A stretch of DNA of 64,000 bases, from the NCBI RefSeq assembly GCF_002284565.1, contig NZ_NPKI01000032.1:124390-188389 (forward strand). The letters run 5' to 3'. A model generated the notes under the pieces. It did no database searches, was not told where the DNA came from, and was given only the letters and a program-made list of their open reading frames with translations. Shown piece after piece: positions 1-9,661 of the stretch (its first letter is position 1; every line of letters begins with the position of its first letter). Both the position numbers and the translations under genes were made by a program. This stretch comes from Mesorhizobium mediterraneum. GTDB taxonomy: Bacteria; Pseudomonadota; Alphaproteobacteria; Rhizobiales; Rhizobiaceae.

Positions 1-12
1 ACTGGAGGAAGC

Positions 13-2004
13 ATGACCTCGCGTGAACAACATGACCGGATGGCCAATGCAATCCGTTTTCTTTCCATGGACGCTGTCGAGAAGGCCCAATCCGGCCATC
101 CTGGCCTGCCCATGGGCTGCGCCGACATTGCCACGGTGCTGTTCACGCGTTTCCTGAAATTCGACGCCAAGGCTCCACACTGGGCCGACCGCGACCGTTT
201 CATCCTGTCGGCCGGTCATGGATCGATGCTGCTCTATTCACTGCTCTACCTGACCGGCTACGAGGACATCACCCTCGACCAGATCAAGCATTTCCGCCAG
301 TTGGGATCGAGGACGGCAGGCCATCCCGAATACGGCCATGCCGCCGGCATCGAGACGACGACCGGCCCGCTCGGCCAGGGGCTTGCCAATTCGGTCGGCT
401 TCGCACTCGGCGAGCGCATCATGAATGCCGCCTTCGGCAATGACCTTGTCGACCATTACACCTATGTGCTGGCCGGCGACGGCTGCCTGATGGAAGGCGT
501 TTCGCAGGAGGCCATCGCGCTTGCCGGACATCTCAAGCTGAACAAGCTGATCGTCTTTTGGGACAACAACAACATCTCGATCGATGGCCCGGTGTCGCTG
601 GCCGACAACACCGATCAGGTCGCCCGCTTCCAGGCGTCCGGCTGGAACGCCAGCCACATCGACGGCCAGGATCCGGAAGCGATCGCCTATGCCATCGAGG
701 CGGCCCGCCATTCCGACAAGCCGACGATGATCGCCTGCAAGACCACGATCGGCTTCGGCGCGCCGACCAAGGCCGGCACCAACAAGGCGCACGGTTCGCC
801 GCTCGGCGCTGATGAAATCGCCGGGGCGAGAAAGTTCTTCGGCTGGGATTCGGCACCTTTCGATGTCCCTGCCGATATCCTCGATGCCTGGCGCGACGCC
901 GGCAAGACGGGTGTCAAGGCACGCACCGACTGGGAAGGCCGCCTCGCCAAGGCCGATGCCAATTTGCGCAGCGAATTCGAGCGCCGCATCAGTGGCAAGC
1001 TGCCGGCGAATTTCGACGCCGTCATCACCGACTACAAGAGGAAGCTCGCCACGGACAAGCCAAAGGTCGCCACCCGCAAATCGTCGGAAATGGCGCTCGA
1101 GATCATCAACGGCGCGGTGCCGGAAACGATCGGCGGCTCGGCCGACCTGACTGGCTCCAACAACACCAAGACCAGCCAGACCAAGAACATCACATCAGAC
1201 GATTACGGCCAGCGCTACGTCCACTACGGCATTCGCGAGCACGGCATGGCGGCCGCGCTCAACGGACTGACGCTGCATGGCGGCCTCATCGCCTATGGCG
1301 GCACCTTCATGTGCTTTTCCGACTACGCCCGTCCGGCGATGCGGCTTGCGTCGCTGATGGGCATCCGCTCGATCTTCGTCATGACCCATGATTCCATCGG
1401 TCTCGGCGAAGACGGTCCGACCCATCAACCGGTCGAGCATTTGGCCGCACTGCGCGCCATTCCGAACCACAATGTCTTCCGCCCGGCCGACGCGGTTGAG
1501 ACCGCCGAATGCTGGCAATTGGCCATTGAGCAGGAAAAGACGCCTTCAACGTTGGCGCTGACCCGGCAGAACCTGCCGACGGTGCGCAACGACTTCGTTG
1601 CGGAAAACCTCAGCCGCCAGGGCGCCTATGAGCTGGCCGCCGCCAATGGCGATGCGGCGGTGACGATCTTCTCTTCGGGCTCCGAGGTCGAAATCGCGCT
1701 GGCGGCGCGCGAGGCGCTGGAAAAGCACGGCCATCCGACCCGCGTCGTCTCGGTCCCCTGCTTCGAATTGTTCGACAAGCAGAGCGCCGACTATCGCAAG
1801 AAGACGATCGGCAACGCGCCGATCAAGATCGCCATCGAAGCCGGCATCCGCCAGGGCTGGGATCATTTCATCGGCACCGACGGCATCTTCATCGGCATGA
1901 CCGGCTTCGGCGCCTCTGGCACGATCGAACAGCTCTATCCGCATTTCGGCATCACCGCCGAAGCGACGGTGAAGGCGGCGGAAGCCCGCCTGCACGGCGA
2001 ATAA
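13..2004 (+). CDS. tkt: Transketolase
   Basis: This 663-residue protein is a full-length transketolase, the thiamine-diphosphate enzyme that moves two-carbon ketol units between sugar phosphates in the pentose phosphate and Calvin-type pathways. The thiamine-binding GDG motif lies near residue 155, followed by the downstream NNN. The TGPLGQG loop lies near residue 117, and the pyrimidine-binding and C-terminal transketolase domains follow. The ATG sits behind a GGAGG ribosome site at positions 4-8, close to the left edge, so its promoter is outside the window. It is the first gene of a tkt-gap-pgk-fba series on one strand. Length and motifs are normal for the family. Confidence 0.97.
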   Translation: MTSREQHDRMANAIRFLSMDAVEKAQSGHPGLPMGCADIATVLFTRFLKFDAKAPHWADRDRFILSAGHGSMLLYSLLYLTGYEDITLDQIKHFRQLGSRTAGHPEYGHAAGIETTTGPLGQGLANSVGFALGERIMNAAFGNDLVDHYTYVLAGDGCLMEGVSQEAIALAGHLKLNKLIVFWDNNNISIDGPVSLADNTDQVARFQASGWNASHIDGQDPEAIAYAIEAARHSDKPTMIACKTTIGFGAPTKAGTNKAHGSPLGADEIAGARKFFGWDSAPFDVPADILDAWRDAGKTGVKARTDWEGRLAKADANLRSEFERRISGKLPANFDAVITDYKRKLATDKPKVATRKSSEMALEIINGAVPETIGGSADLTGSNNTKTSQTKNITSDDYGQRYVHYGIREHGMAAALNGLTLHGGLIAYGGTFMCFSDYARPAMRLASLMGIRSIFVMTHDSIGLGEDGPTHQPVEHLAALRAIPNHNVFRPADAVETAECWQLAIEQEKTPSTLALTRQNLPTVRNDFVAENLSRQGAYELAAANGDAAVTIFSSGSEVEIALAAREALEKHGHPTRVVSVPCFELFDKQSADYRKKTIGNAPIKIAIEAGIRQGWDHFIGTDGIFIGMTGFGASGTIEQLYPHFGITAEATVKAAEARLHGE

Positions 2005-2012
2005 AGCTTGGC

Positions 2013-2045
2013 GCCCGCGAAAACGCGCGTAGCGGTTTTGCGGGC
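2013..2045 (+). terminator. Hairpin after tkt
   Basis: GCCCGC (2013-2018) pairs with GCGGGC (2040-2045), and the inner A- and T-rich stretches add further imperfect pairing. It begins 8 bases after the tkt stop. There is no clear T-tract, so it may be an attenuating or mRNA-stabilising hairpin and not a full terminator. Confidence 0.45.
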
Positions 2046-2158
2046 AGCCTCAGTTTGGTGGACTTAAATCCAACCCATCGACGGCTGGATTCTTTGGCAG
2101 CCCGCCGTTATGAAGCTGCGGACTTGATCTTCGGCCTCCAACTCCCAGGGAGAAAAAA

Positions 2159-3169
2159 ATGACCGTCAGAGTTGCCATCAACGGATTCGGCCGCATCGGC
2201 CGCAACATCCTGCGCGCCATCCACGAATCCGGCCGCAAGGACATCGATGTGGTTGCCGTCAACGACCTCGGCCCGGTCGAGACCAATGCGCATCTGCTGC
2301 GCTTCGACAGCGTGCACGGCCGCTTCCCGCACGAAGTGACGGTTGACGGGGACCAGATCACTGTTGGCACGGAGAAGTTCAAGGTCACCGCGATCAAGGA
2401 TCCGACGCAGCTGCCTTGGAGGGAGCTCGGCATCGACATTGCGCTCGAATGCACCGGCATCTTCACCGCCCGCGACAAGGCAGCGGCGCATTTGACCGCC
2501 GGCGCCAAGCGGGTCCTGGTCTCGGCGCCTGCGGAAGGCGCCGACCTCACCGTCGTCTATGGCATCAACCATGACAAGCTGACCAAGGACCACATCGTCA
2601 TCTCCAACGCCTCCTGCACCACCAACTGCCTGGCGCCGTTGGCAGCCGTGCTGCATGAGGCCGTCGGCATCGAGAAGGGCATGATGACGACGATCCACTC
2701 CTACACCGGCGACCAGCCGACGCTGGACACCATGCATAAGGATCTCTACCGCGCCCGCGCCGCGGCCCTGTCGCAGATCCCGACCTCGACCGGTGCGGCC
2801 AAGGCGATCGGCCTCGTGCTGCCCGACCTCAAGGGCAAGCTCGACGGCATCTCCATTCGCGTGCCAACCCCGAACGTCTCGGTTGTCGATTTCAAGTTCA
2901 TCGCCAAGCGGCCAACGACCGTGCAGGAGATCAACGAGGCGGTGATCGCCGCCTCCAAGGGCAAGCTGAAGGGCATTCTCGCCGTCACCCATCACCCGAA
3001 CGTGTCGATCGACTTCAACCACGATCCGCATTCCTCGATCATGGCGCTCGACCAGACCAAGGTCATGGACGGCAACTTCGTTTCGGTGCTGTCCTGGTAT
3101 GACAATGAATGGGGTTTTTCCAACCGCATGGCCGACACAGCCGTTGCATTCGGCAAGACCATCGCCTGA
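2159..3169 (+). CDS. gap: Glyceraldehyde-3-phosphate dehydrogenase, type I
   Basis: This 336-residue protein is a complete type I NAD-dependent GAPDH, which converts glyceraldehyde 3-phosphate to 1,3-bisphosphoglycerate in glycolysis. The Rossmann motif INGFGRIGR opens the protein. The catalytic cysteine is in SNASCTTNC at about residue 153, and the C-terminal SWYDNEWG signature is present. The start follows an AGGGAG ribosome site about 7 bases upstream. It lies 154 bases after tkt and ends at a strong terminator, so gap can be transcribed separately from the next gene. In many relatives pgk follows directly; here an antiporter gene sits in between. Confidence 0.97.
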   Translation: MTVRVAINGFGRIGRNILRAIHESGRKDIDVVAVNDLGPVETNAHLLRFDSVHGRFPHEVTVDGDQITVGTEKFKVTAIKDPTQLPWRELGIDIALECTGIFTARDKAAAHLTAGAKRVLVSAPAEGADLTVVYGINHDKLTKDHIVISNASCTTNCLAPLAAVLHEAVGIEKGMMTTIHSYTGDQPTLDTMHKDLYRARAAALSQIPTSTGAAKAIGLVLPDLKGKLDGISIRVPTPNVSVVDFKFIAKRPTTVQEINEAVIAASKGKLKGILAVTHHPNVSIDFNHDPHSSIMALDQTKVMDGNFVSVLSWYDNEWGFSNRMADTAVAFGKTIA

Positions 3170-3196
3170 TCCCAGGACCATCTTCTCGCGACTTGG

Positions 3197-3224
3197 AAAC
3201 GCCCGGCTCTGTCCGGGCGTTTTT
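3197..3224 (+). terminator. Rho-independent terminator of gap
   Basis: A perfect 10-bp stem, AAACGCCCGG with CCGGGCGTTT around the loop CTCTGT, runs directly into a T-tract. It begins 27 bases after the gap stop. Confidence 0.85.
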
Positions 3225-3294
3225 CATTGGAGCGCCGCGTTCTTGTGTCGGCAGATCGCACGTCTTGGAGATTGGCCTGACGGCCATCGCGCTT

Positions 3295-3474
3295 CGTCAT
3301 CCTGGGGCGGAGCAAGGAGCGAAGCGACGCGGCGCAGACCCCAGGATCCATGCCGTGCCGTTGGAGCGTTGCGGCCGTGCAGAATTCTGTTCCGCCGCAT
3401 TCCGGCTGATGTCACGGCATGGATCCCAGGGTCTGCGCGACGCCGCTTCGCGGCTGCTTCGCCCTAGGATGACG
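3295..3474. repeat. Long palindromic intergenic repeat (RIME-like)
   Basis: Two arms of about 60 bases (3295-3358 and 3413-3474) are imperfect reverse complements. The outer ends are CGTCATCCT and AGGATGACG, and the inner parts match around GGATCCATGCCGTG and CACGGCATGGATCC. The element fills most of the 416-base gap between gap and the antiporter and has no plausible gene. The pattern resembles the palindromic repeats common between rhizobial genes; membership of a named family would need a genome-wide search. Confidence 0.75.
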
Positions 3475-3585
3475 AAGTTGGGCGGGATAGGGCAAAAAAC
3501 CACCCTCCCGCCTTGCACCGGTCATGTCTTCGCCTCACTCTCCCGTAAAGCGAGAGGTACACGAAATTGAGGGGGCGGTTTTCGG

Positions 3586-5475
3586 ATGGAGCATGCGATC
3601 TATCTCGTGACGCTGGTTGGCACCGCACTTGTCGTTGCAGCCGCGTTTTCGAGCCTGATCGCCTTCCGCTTCGGCGCTCCTCTCTTGCTGTTGTTCCTCT
3701 GCATCGGCTTGGCCACGGGCACCGACGGCCTCGGCATCCAGTTCGACAATGCGCGGCTGGCTTATTTTGCCGGCTCACTGGCGCTGGCGGTGATCCTGTT
3801 CGATTCTGGTTTCGGCACGCCGCTCAATGTCTTGCGGCAGGCGGCCGGACCGGCGCTGTCGCTGGCAACGATCGGCGTCCTTGTGACCACTGGCCTGTTC
3901 GGCGTCGTCGCCTACTACCTGCTCGATCTCAGCTGGCTGGAATCCTTCCTGCTCGGTGCCGCAGTTGCCTCGACCGACGCAGCAGCGGTGTTCTTCCTGT
4001 TGCGCGCCGGCGAGATCAATTTGCGCGAGCGCGTGCGTTCCACGCTCGAGGTGGAATCCGGCACCAATGACCCGATCGCCATCTTCCTGACCATCACCCT
4101 GGTCGAAATCATCGCCGTCAACGCCAATCTCGAGGCCGGGGTGCTGGCTACCGACCTCGTCCTCGGTTTCCTTCTCAACATGGGGCTTGGCGCTATCGTC
4201 GGCATTTTCGGCGGCCTTGCCATCGTGCGCCTCGTCGACCGGCTCAATCTCGACCACGGGCTGCTGCCGATCTTCGTGCTGACACTGTCGCTGATGGTGT
4301 TCGCCGCCGCGGGCGCCATTGGCGGCTCCGGCTTTCTGGCGGTCTATCTCGCCGGCCTCATTGCCGGCAATTCCGACATCCGCGCCGTCACCATCCTCAA
4401 GCGCTTCCAGGACGGCATGTCGTGGCTGGCACAGATCATCATGTTCCTGATCCTCGGCCTGTTCGCGACGCCCTCGCAATTTCCGGCGATCCTGCTGCCG
4501 GCGGTGCTGCTAGGCCTGTTCCTGATCTTCGTGGCGCGGCCAATCGCCGTCTGGCTTTGCCTGATGCCGTTCCGTCTGCCGCGCCCGGAAGTCGCCTTCA
4601 TCTCATGGGTGGGCCTGCGTGGCGCGGTGTCGATCCTGCTCGCCATCACGCCGCTGCTTGGCGGCCTTGAGAACGGCCGCCTCATCTTCAACACCGCCTT
4701 CATCGTCGTGCTGGTGTCGCTGGTCATCCAGGGATGGACTGTCGGACCGCTGGCGCGCCGCCTCGGCCTGATCGTGCCGGCCCGCCTGGGGCCACTGGAC
4801 AAGGTCGAGCTCGAATTGCCCGGCTCCGCCCATCACGAGCTTCTCGCCTATCGCGTAGCACCTGGCAGCCCAGTGGCGCGCGGTGAGCGCATTCCGCGCT
4901 GGGCGCGGCCGTCGCTTGTGCTGCGCGACGGGCGCTCGATGCGCTTCCAGGACATGGGCAGGCTCGCCGCCGGCGACCATGTCTACATCTTCGTGCCGGA
5001 TCGCTATCCAGCCCTGCTCGACAAGCTGTTCGCCAGCCGCGCCGTGGTCGATCCCGAGGATGCGGACTTCTTCGGCGCCTTCGCCGTCGATCCGGCGCGC
5101 TCCGCCGCGGAACTGGAAGCGGCCTACGCGCCGGGCCTGACCGAGGAGGAACGCAAGCTGACTGTCGGCGACCTGGTGACGGAGCGGCTCGGCGGCCATG
5201 CCGAATATGCCGACCGCGTGCTGATTGGCCCGATCGAGCTGATCGTCCGCGACGTCGACGACAAAGGCAAGATCACCGGCCTCGGTCTTTCCCTCGAGCC
5301 GACCGCGCCGGTGGCACGGGTGCCGGTGTTCCTGAGTGCCGGGGAAATCGCTGACCGCATCGTTGCCTTTGCGCGCAATTGGCGCAAGCGGGTCAAAAAG
5401 CAGAGTGCCGAGGCGCTGGCGGACGCGGAACCGGCTCCACAGCCGATGGTGGAAAAGGCAACCGACGAGGGCTGA
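3586..5475 (+). CDS. Potassium/proton antiporter, CvrA/NhaP2 type
   Basis: This 629-residue inner-membrane protein has about twelve hydrophobic segments over residues 1-390 (sodium/proton exchanger fold). It contains the ASTDAAAVF and ESGTNDP motifs typical of CPA1-type antiporters. A TrkA-C/RCK_C-like domain follows at about 400-480 and a CorC/HlyC-like transporter-associated domain at about 525-600. This order is that of the CvrA/NhaP2 potassium/proton antiporters, which export K+ and adjust cytoplasmic pH and cell volume. The start is supported only by a distant purine-rich GAGGGGG. The gene sits between gap and pgk behind a terminator and a palindromic repeat, so it is probably its own unit. 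Ion specificity cannot be read from the sequence. Confidence 0.9.
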   Translation: MEHAIYLVTLVGTALVVAAAFSSLIAFRFGAPLLLLFLCIGLATGTDGLGIQFDNARLAYFAGSLALAVILFDSGFGTPLNVLRQAAGPALSLATIGVLVTTGLFGVVAYYLLDLSWLESFLLGAAVASTDAAAVFFLLRAGEINLRERVRSTLEVESGTNDPIAIFLTITLVEIIAVNANLEAGVLATDLVLGFLLNMGLGAIVGIFGGLAIVRLVDRLNLDHGLLPIFVLTLSLMVFAAAGAIGGSGFLAVYLAGLIAGNSDIRAVTILKRFQDGMSWLAQIIMFLILGLFATPSQFPAILLPAVLLGLFLIFVARPIAVWLCLMPFRLPRPEVAFISWVGLRGAVSILLAITPLLGGLENGRLIFNTAFIVVLVSLVIQGWTVGPLARRLGLIVPARLGPLDKVELELPGSAHHELLAYRVAPGSPVARGERIPRWARPSLVLRDGRSMRFQDMGRLAAGDHVYIFVPDRYPALLDKLFASRAVVDPEDADFFGAFAVDPARSAAELEAAYAPGLTEEERKLTVGDLVTERLGGHAEYADRVLIGPIELIVRDVDDKGKITGLGLSLEPTAPVARVPVFLSAGEIADRIVAFARNWRKRVKKQSAEALADAEPAPQPMVEKATDEG

Positions 5476-5584
5476 CTGCTCCCGACACGGGCCTAGGTCA
5501 TATTTTCCGCGTAGCACCATTGCAGGTCTTGCATCGTCGTTGTTGCGGGTTAAGGTCCCGGCGATTTTCGCGAAAGGGAACAGC

Positions 5585-6781
5585 ATGGCCGGCTTCAAGA
5601 CACTGGACGACATCGGCAATATCGATGGTAAGCGCGTGCTGGTGCGCGTCGACCTCAACGTTCCCGTCGCCGACGGCAAGGTCACCGACGCCACCCGTAT
5701 CGAGCGCATCGCGCCGACCATCGCCGAGCTTTCCGGCAAGGGCGCTAAGGTCATCCTGCTTGCCCATTTCGGCCGACCAAAGGACGGACCGTCGCCTGAA
5801 TTCTCGCTTGAGCCGATCGCCACGGCGACCGCGGAGGTGTTCGGCCGCCCTGTCGGCTTCGCATCCGACTGCATCGGCGACAAGGCCGCGAGCGCCGTCG
5901 CCGCCATGGGCAACGGCGACGTGCTGCTGCTCGAAAACACCCGCTTCTACAAGGCCGAGGAGAAGAACGACCCGGCCTTCACCGAAAAGCTCGCCGCCAA
6001 TGGCGACATCTTCGTCAACGACGCCTTTTCCGCCGCCCACCGCGCCCATTCGTCGACGGAAGGGCTTGCGCACCTGCTCCCGGCTTTCGCCGGGCGCACC
6101 ATGCAGGCCGAGCTCGACGCGCTGGAAAAGGGCCTCGGCAATCCCGTCCGCCCTGTCGTTGCCATTGTCGGCGGCGCCAAGGTCTCGAGCAAGATCGACC
6201 TCCTGATGAACCTGGTAAGGAAGGTCGACGCGCTGGTCATCGGCGGCGGCATGGCCAACACCTTCCTGGCCGCGCGCGGCACCGATGTCGGAAAATCGCT
6301 GTGCGAGCATGATCTCGCCAACACCGCCAAGCAGATCATGATCGAGGCGGCCGAAGCCGGCTGCGCCATCATCCTGCCGGTCGACGGTGTCGTCGCCAAG
6401 GAATTCAAGGCGGGAGCCGCCAGCGAAACCGTCGCCATATCAGAGGTGCCGGCCGACGGCATGATCCTCGATGTCGGCGAAAAAACCGTGAAGACCATTG
6501 CCGACTGGATCGATCGCGCCGCGACGCTGGTCTGGAACGGTCCGCTTGGCGCCTTCGAGATCGAGCCGTTCGACCACGCGACGGTGGCGGCAGCCAAGCA
6601 CGCCGCGGCCCGCACCAAGGCCGGCAAATTGATCTCGGTGGCCGGCGGCGGCGACACGGTGGCCGCACTCAACCACGCCGGCGTCGCCGACGACTTCACC
6701 TACGTCTCGACCGCCGGCGGCGCCTTCCTGGAGTGGATGGAAGGCAAGCCGCTGCCCGGCGTCGATGTGCTGAAGCGCTGA
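5585..6781 (+). CDS. pgk: Phosphoglycerate kinase
   Basis: This 398-residue protein is a full-length phosphoglycerate kinase, which makes ATP and 3-phosphoglycerate from 1,3-bisphosphoglycerate. The substrate-binding RVDLNVP motif is near residue 20. GGAKVSSK lies near residue 195, and the C-terminal nucleotide loop GGGDTV near residue 355. The reading frame is open upstream to 5336, but the ATG at 5585 begins the conserved sequence and follows AAAGGGAA, so I chose it. It starts 109 bases after the antiporter and is followed by fba. Confidence 0.97.
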   Translation: MAGFKTLDDIGNIDGKRVLVRVDLNVPVADGKVTDATRIERIAPTIAELSGKGAKVILLAHFGRPKDGPSPEFSLEPIATATAEVFGRPVGFASDCIGDKAASAVAAMGNGDVLLLENTRFYKAEEKNDPAFTEKLAANGDIFVNDAFSAAHRAHSSTEGLAHLLPAFAGRTMQAELDALEKGLGNPVRPVVAIVGGAKVSSKIDLLMNLVRKVDALVIGGGMANTFLAARGTDVGKSLCEHDLANTAKQIMIEAAEAGCAIILPVDGVVAKEFKAGAASETVAISEVPADGMILDVGEKTVKTIADWIDRAATLVWNGPLGAFEIEPFDHATVAAAKHAAARTKAGKLISVAGGGDTVAALNHAGVADDFTYVSTAGGAFLEWMEGKPLPGVDVLKR

Positions 6782-6790
6782 GGCGAGAAA

Positions 6791-6807
6791 GCAAACGGGG
6801 CGTTTGC
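6791..6807 (+). terminator. Short hairpin after pgk
   Basis: A perfect 7-bp stem GCAAACG with CGTTTGC around GGG lies 9 bases after the pgk stop. It is only weakly T-rich downstream, so transcription may pass through to fba. Confidence 0.45.
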
Positions 6808-6910
6808 GCGTTTCAATCGATTCGAGCTTTCCGCTTGGAATGGTTCGACTTGAACCTGCCTTGCTCTAGTGGTCTGCTAGGCTGGAACAATCGTTTCAGG
6901 AGGATGCATC

Positions 6911-7936
6911 ATGAGCGAACGTCTCGAAGACATTGCCGCCGCGATGGTGGCCGACGGCAAGGGTCTTTTGGCCGCCGACGAAAGCTCCGGCACCATCAAG
7001 AAGCGCTTCGACGTGATCGGCGTCGAATCGACCGCCGACAGCCGCCGCGACTATCGCGAGATGATGTTCCGCGCCAAGGAGGCGATGACCAGATACATTT
7101 CCGGCGTCATCCTCTATGACGAGACCATCCACCAGAAGGCCGCCGATGGCACGCCGCTTGTCGACATCATCAAGGCGACCGGCGCCATCCCAGGCATCAA
7201 GGTCGATGCCGGCGCCAAGCCTCTGGCCGGCTACCCCGGCGACACGATCACCGAAGGCCTCGACGGCCTGCGTGAGCGGCTCGCCGACTATTACAAACTT
7301 GGCGCCCGTTTCGCCAAATGGCGTGCGGTGATCGACATCGACGTCGCCAAGGGCGTGCCTTCCGCCACGTCGATCGGCTCGAACACCCATGCGCTCGCCC
7401 GCTATGCGGCGCTCTGCCAGGAGGCCGGCATCGTGCCGATCGTCGAGCCGGAGGTGCTGATGGACGGCGCCCATGACATCGGCACCTGCTACGAGATCAG
7501 CAAGGCAACGCTGACGAAACTCTACACCGAGCTCTACGCAGCCCGCGTCGTCCTCGAAGGCACCATCCTGAAGCCGAACATGGTTCTCGCCGGAAAGAAG
7601 TCGGGCAAGGTGAGCAGCCCCGAGGAAGTCGCCGAAAAGACCATAAAACTGTTCCGCGAAACGGTGCCGGCCGCAATTGGGGGCATCGCCTTTCTCTCGG
7701 GCGGACAATCGGACGAGGAGGCGACCGCCAACCTCAATGCCATCAACGCCATCGGCCCGCATCCGTGGAAATTGACCTTCTCCTACGGCCGCGCCTTGCA
7801 GGCGGCGCCACAGAAGGCGTGGAGCGGCAAGGCGGCCAACGTCGCCGCTGCCCAGGCCGCCTTCGCCCACCGCGCCCACATGAACCATCTGGCCGCGCTT
7901 GGAAAATGGCAGCCGGAACTGGAACAGGCCGCCTGA
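6911..7936 (+). CDS. Fructose-bisphosphate aldolase, class I
   Basis: This 341-residue protein is a class I (Schiff-base) fructose-1,6-bisphosphate aldolase of the animal/plant-like family. It interconverts fructose 1,6-bisphosphate with dihydroxyacetone phosphate and glyceraldehyde 3-phosphate. The Schiff-base lysine is in GTILKPNMV at about residue 221. The LAADES motif lies near the N terminus and the phosphate-binding FLSGGQS near residue 258. The metal-binding signatures of class II enzymes are absent. The ATG follows CAGGAGGA at a good distance. It completes the glycolytic block. Confidence 0.95.
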   Translation: MSERLEDIAAAMVADGKGLLAADESSGTIKKRFDVIGVESTADSRRDYREMMFRAKEAMTRYISGVILYDETIHQKAADGTPLVDIIKATGAIPGIKVDAGAKPLAGYPGDTITEGLDGLRERLADYYKLGARFAKWRAVIDIDVAKGVPSATSIGSNTHALARYAALCQEAGIVPIVEPEVLMDGAHDIGTCYEISKATLTKLYTELYAARVVLEGTILKPNMVLAGKKSGKVSSPEEVAEKTIKLFRETVPAAIGGIAFLSGGQSDEEATANLNAINAIGPHPWKLTFSYGRALQAAPQKAWSGKAANVAAAQAAFAHRAHMNHLAALGKWQPELEQAA

Positions 7937-7958
7937 CCGGTTTTTTCTGCCTTCATCC

Positions 7959-7984
7959 GGACCCGGGTCATGTGCCCGGGTTCC
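7959..7984 (+). terminator. Terminator-like hairpin after fba
   Basis: ACCCGGG and CCCGGGT form a 7-bp stem with flanking G/C extensions around the loop TCATGTG. It lies 22 bases after the fba stop. There is no T-tract, so it is only a candidate. Confidence 0.45.
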
Positions 7985-8073
7985 ATGTGCTCCGAAATCG
8001 CTCCAAAAATGCGAGGACCGTGTCGGCTTGCGTTGAGCCCAAACGTCCTTGGGTCTCAAAGAGGAGCAGACCC

Positions 8074-8814
8074 ATGCCAAACAACAAGATCGTTTCACGG
8101 GAAGACTGGTTCCAGGCGCACAAGGCGCATCTGGCCCGCGAGAAGGAATTGACGCGATTTCGCGACCGCATCGCTGCCGAACGGCGGGAATTGCCTTGGT
8201 TGAAGGTCCGGAAGGACTATGTCTTCGAGACCGAACAGGGCCCGAAGAAACTGGCCGAACTATTCGCCGGCGCAAGCCAGCTGATCGTCTACCACTTCAT
8301 GTTCGGGCCGGGCGCCGATTACCGTTGCGAAGGTTGTTCCTTCCTTGCCGACCACATCGACGGCGCCAACCAGCACCTCAAGCACCACGATGTGTCGCTT
8401 GTCGTGATCTCGCGGGCGCCGTTGGCTGAATTTCTGCCCTACAAACAGCGCATGGGCTGGAAATTCGACTGGGTGTCGTCCTACGCCTCGGATTTCAACT
8501 TCGACATGCAGGTTTCCTTCACCGACAAGCAGATCGCATCAGGCGACACGACCTACAATTTCGAGCAGCGCGCGCGCAAATCAAAAGACCTTCCCGGCAT
8601 CAGCGTGTTCTACAGGGATGACAACGGTGACATCTTCCTAACCTTCATGTCGCGCTCCAGGGGCGGCGATCCGCTGATCGGCGCTTATCATTATCTCGAC
8701 CTGACGCCGAAGGGCCGCAACGAGACCGGCCCCTACCACAGCCTGATGGACTGGGTGCGGCTGCACGATGAATATGCAGACCGGCCCGAGATGCCGGACG
8801 CCTGTTGCCATTGA
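8074..8814 (+). CDS. DUF899 family thioredoxin-like protein
   Basis: This 246-residue protein matches the DUF899 family, thioredoxin-fold proteins of unknown biochemical role in proteobacteria. Typical features are the N-terminal segment with RRELPWLKV, the YHFMFGP stretch, a CEGCSF cysteine pair near residue 90 and a C-terminal YHYLDLTPKGR block. The start at 8074 was chosen because it follows AGAGGAGCAG and begins the conserved sequence; the frame is open further upstream. The protein is probably cytoplasmic, as there is no signal peptide. A redox role is an inference from the fold only. Confidence 0.88.
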   Translation: MPNNKIVSREDWFQAHKAHLAREKELTRFRDRIAAERRELPWLKVRKDYVFETEQGPKKLAELFAGASQLIVYHFMFGPGADYRCEGCSFLADHIDGANQHLKHHDVSLVVISRAPLAEFLPYKQRMGWKFDWVSSYASDFNFDMQVSFTDKQIASGDTTYNFEQRARKSKDLPGISVFYRDDNGDIFLTFMSRSRGGDPLIGAYHYLDLTPKGRNETGPYHSLMDWVRLHDEYADRPEMPDACCH

Positions 8815-8912
8815 CGACGGGCCGTCGACGCAAGGTCTTTCGCCTTTAGCCCGATATGCGCTAAGTGCTGCTCGCTATGCCCTTTAACGGACTTGCCCAT
8901 TAACGGTTTGCG

Positions 8913-9644
8913 ATGCAGCGCTTTCTTGCCCTCCTCACCTGGCTCGCCTTTCCGGTCTATGTCTGGCAGGGGCTCGGCGTGCGCCGCCGCACCACCCGCA
9001 TGCTGCCGGCGCAGGGTCCGGTCATGCACGAGATATCAGGCCAGGCGCCGGCGGTCTCGCTTCTGATGCTTGGCGATTCTTCCGCCGCTTCGGTCGGCAT
9101 CGGCAATTCCGAGTATGGGCTGGCCGCGCAACTGGCTGATCTGATCTCGAAACGCACTGGCCGTGCGGTGCGCTGGCGGGCAGCCGGCTTCAACTCGGCG
9201 ACCTCAGGCCAGATCCGCGACCATGTGCTGCCCAATCTGTCGGCCGATCCTTGGACGCATATCGTGCTCGCCATCGGCACCAATGACACCAAGAACTTCC
9301 ACTCGGTGCCGCGTTTCAAGAGCGATTTTGGCGGCCTGCTCTACGCGCTGCGCGCCAAATGGCCGGAGGCGCGCGTGGTGTGGTCGCCGGTGCTCGAATT
9401 CACCCGGGCACCGGCAATGCCGCCGCTGCTCGGAAAGATCCTGGAAATCCGCGCCGCCGAGATGAACCGGATGGGCGAGCGCCTTTGCCTCGAACGCGGC
9501 GCGGTGCCGGCGCCGCGCCTGCCGATCACCGATGCCGAAGCCGGCTTTGCGTCCGACGGATTTCATGCCTCGGAAGCCGGCTACCGGGCCTGGGCGGAAC
9601 ATCTCGTCGGCTTGGTGCTCGCCAACGAACCACGCGTCGCGTAG
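8913..9644 (+). CDS. SGNH/GDSL-family hydrolase
   Basis: This 243-residue protein has the blocks of SGNH esterases. GDSSAASVG carries the nucleophile serine near residue 53, GTNDTKN carries the oxyanion Asn near residue 123, and DGFHAS near the C terminus carries the catalytic Asp and His. A hydrophobic N-terminal stretch (LALLTWLAFPVYVW) could be a membrane anchor or uncleaved signal. The substrate is unknown; acyl esters of small molecules or sugars are usual for the family. No operon partner is obvious, and a palindromic repeat follows directly. Confidence 0.85.
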   Translation: MQRFLALLTWLAFPVYVWQGLGVRRRTTRMLPAQGPVMHEISGQAPAVSLLMLGDSSAASVGIGNSEYGLAAQLADLISKRTGRAVRWRAAGFNSATSGQIRDHVLPNLSADPWTHIVLAIGTNDTKNFHSVPRFKSDFGGLLYALRAKWPEARVVWSPVLEFTRAPAMPPLLGKILEIRAAEMNRMGERLCLERGAVPAPRLPITDAEAGFASDGFHASEAGYRAWAEHLVGLVLANEPRVA

Positions 9645-9661
9645 CGGGCCGCCGGCCCTAA

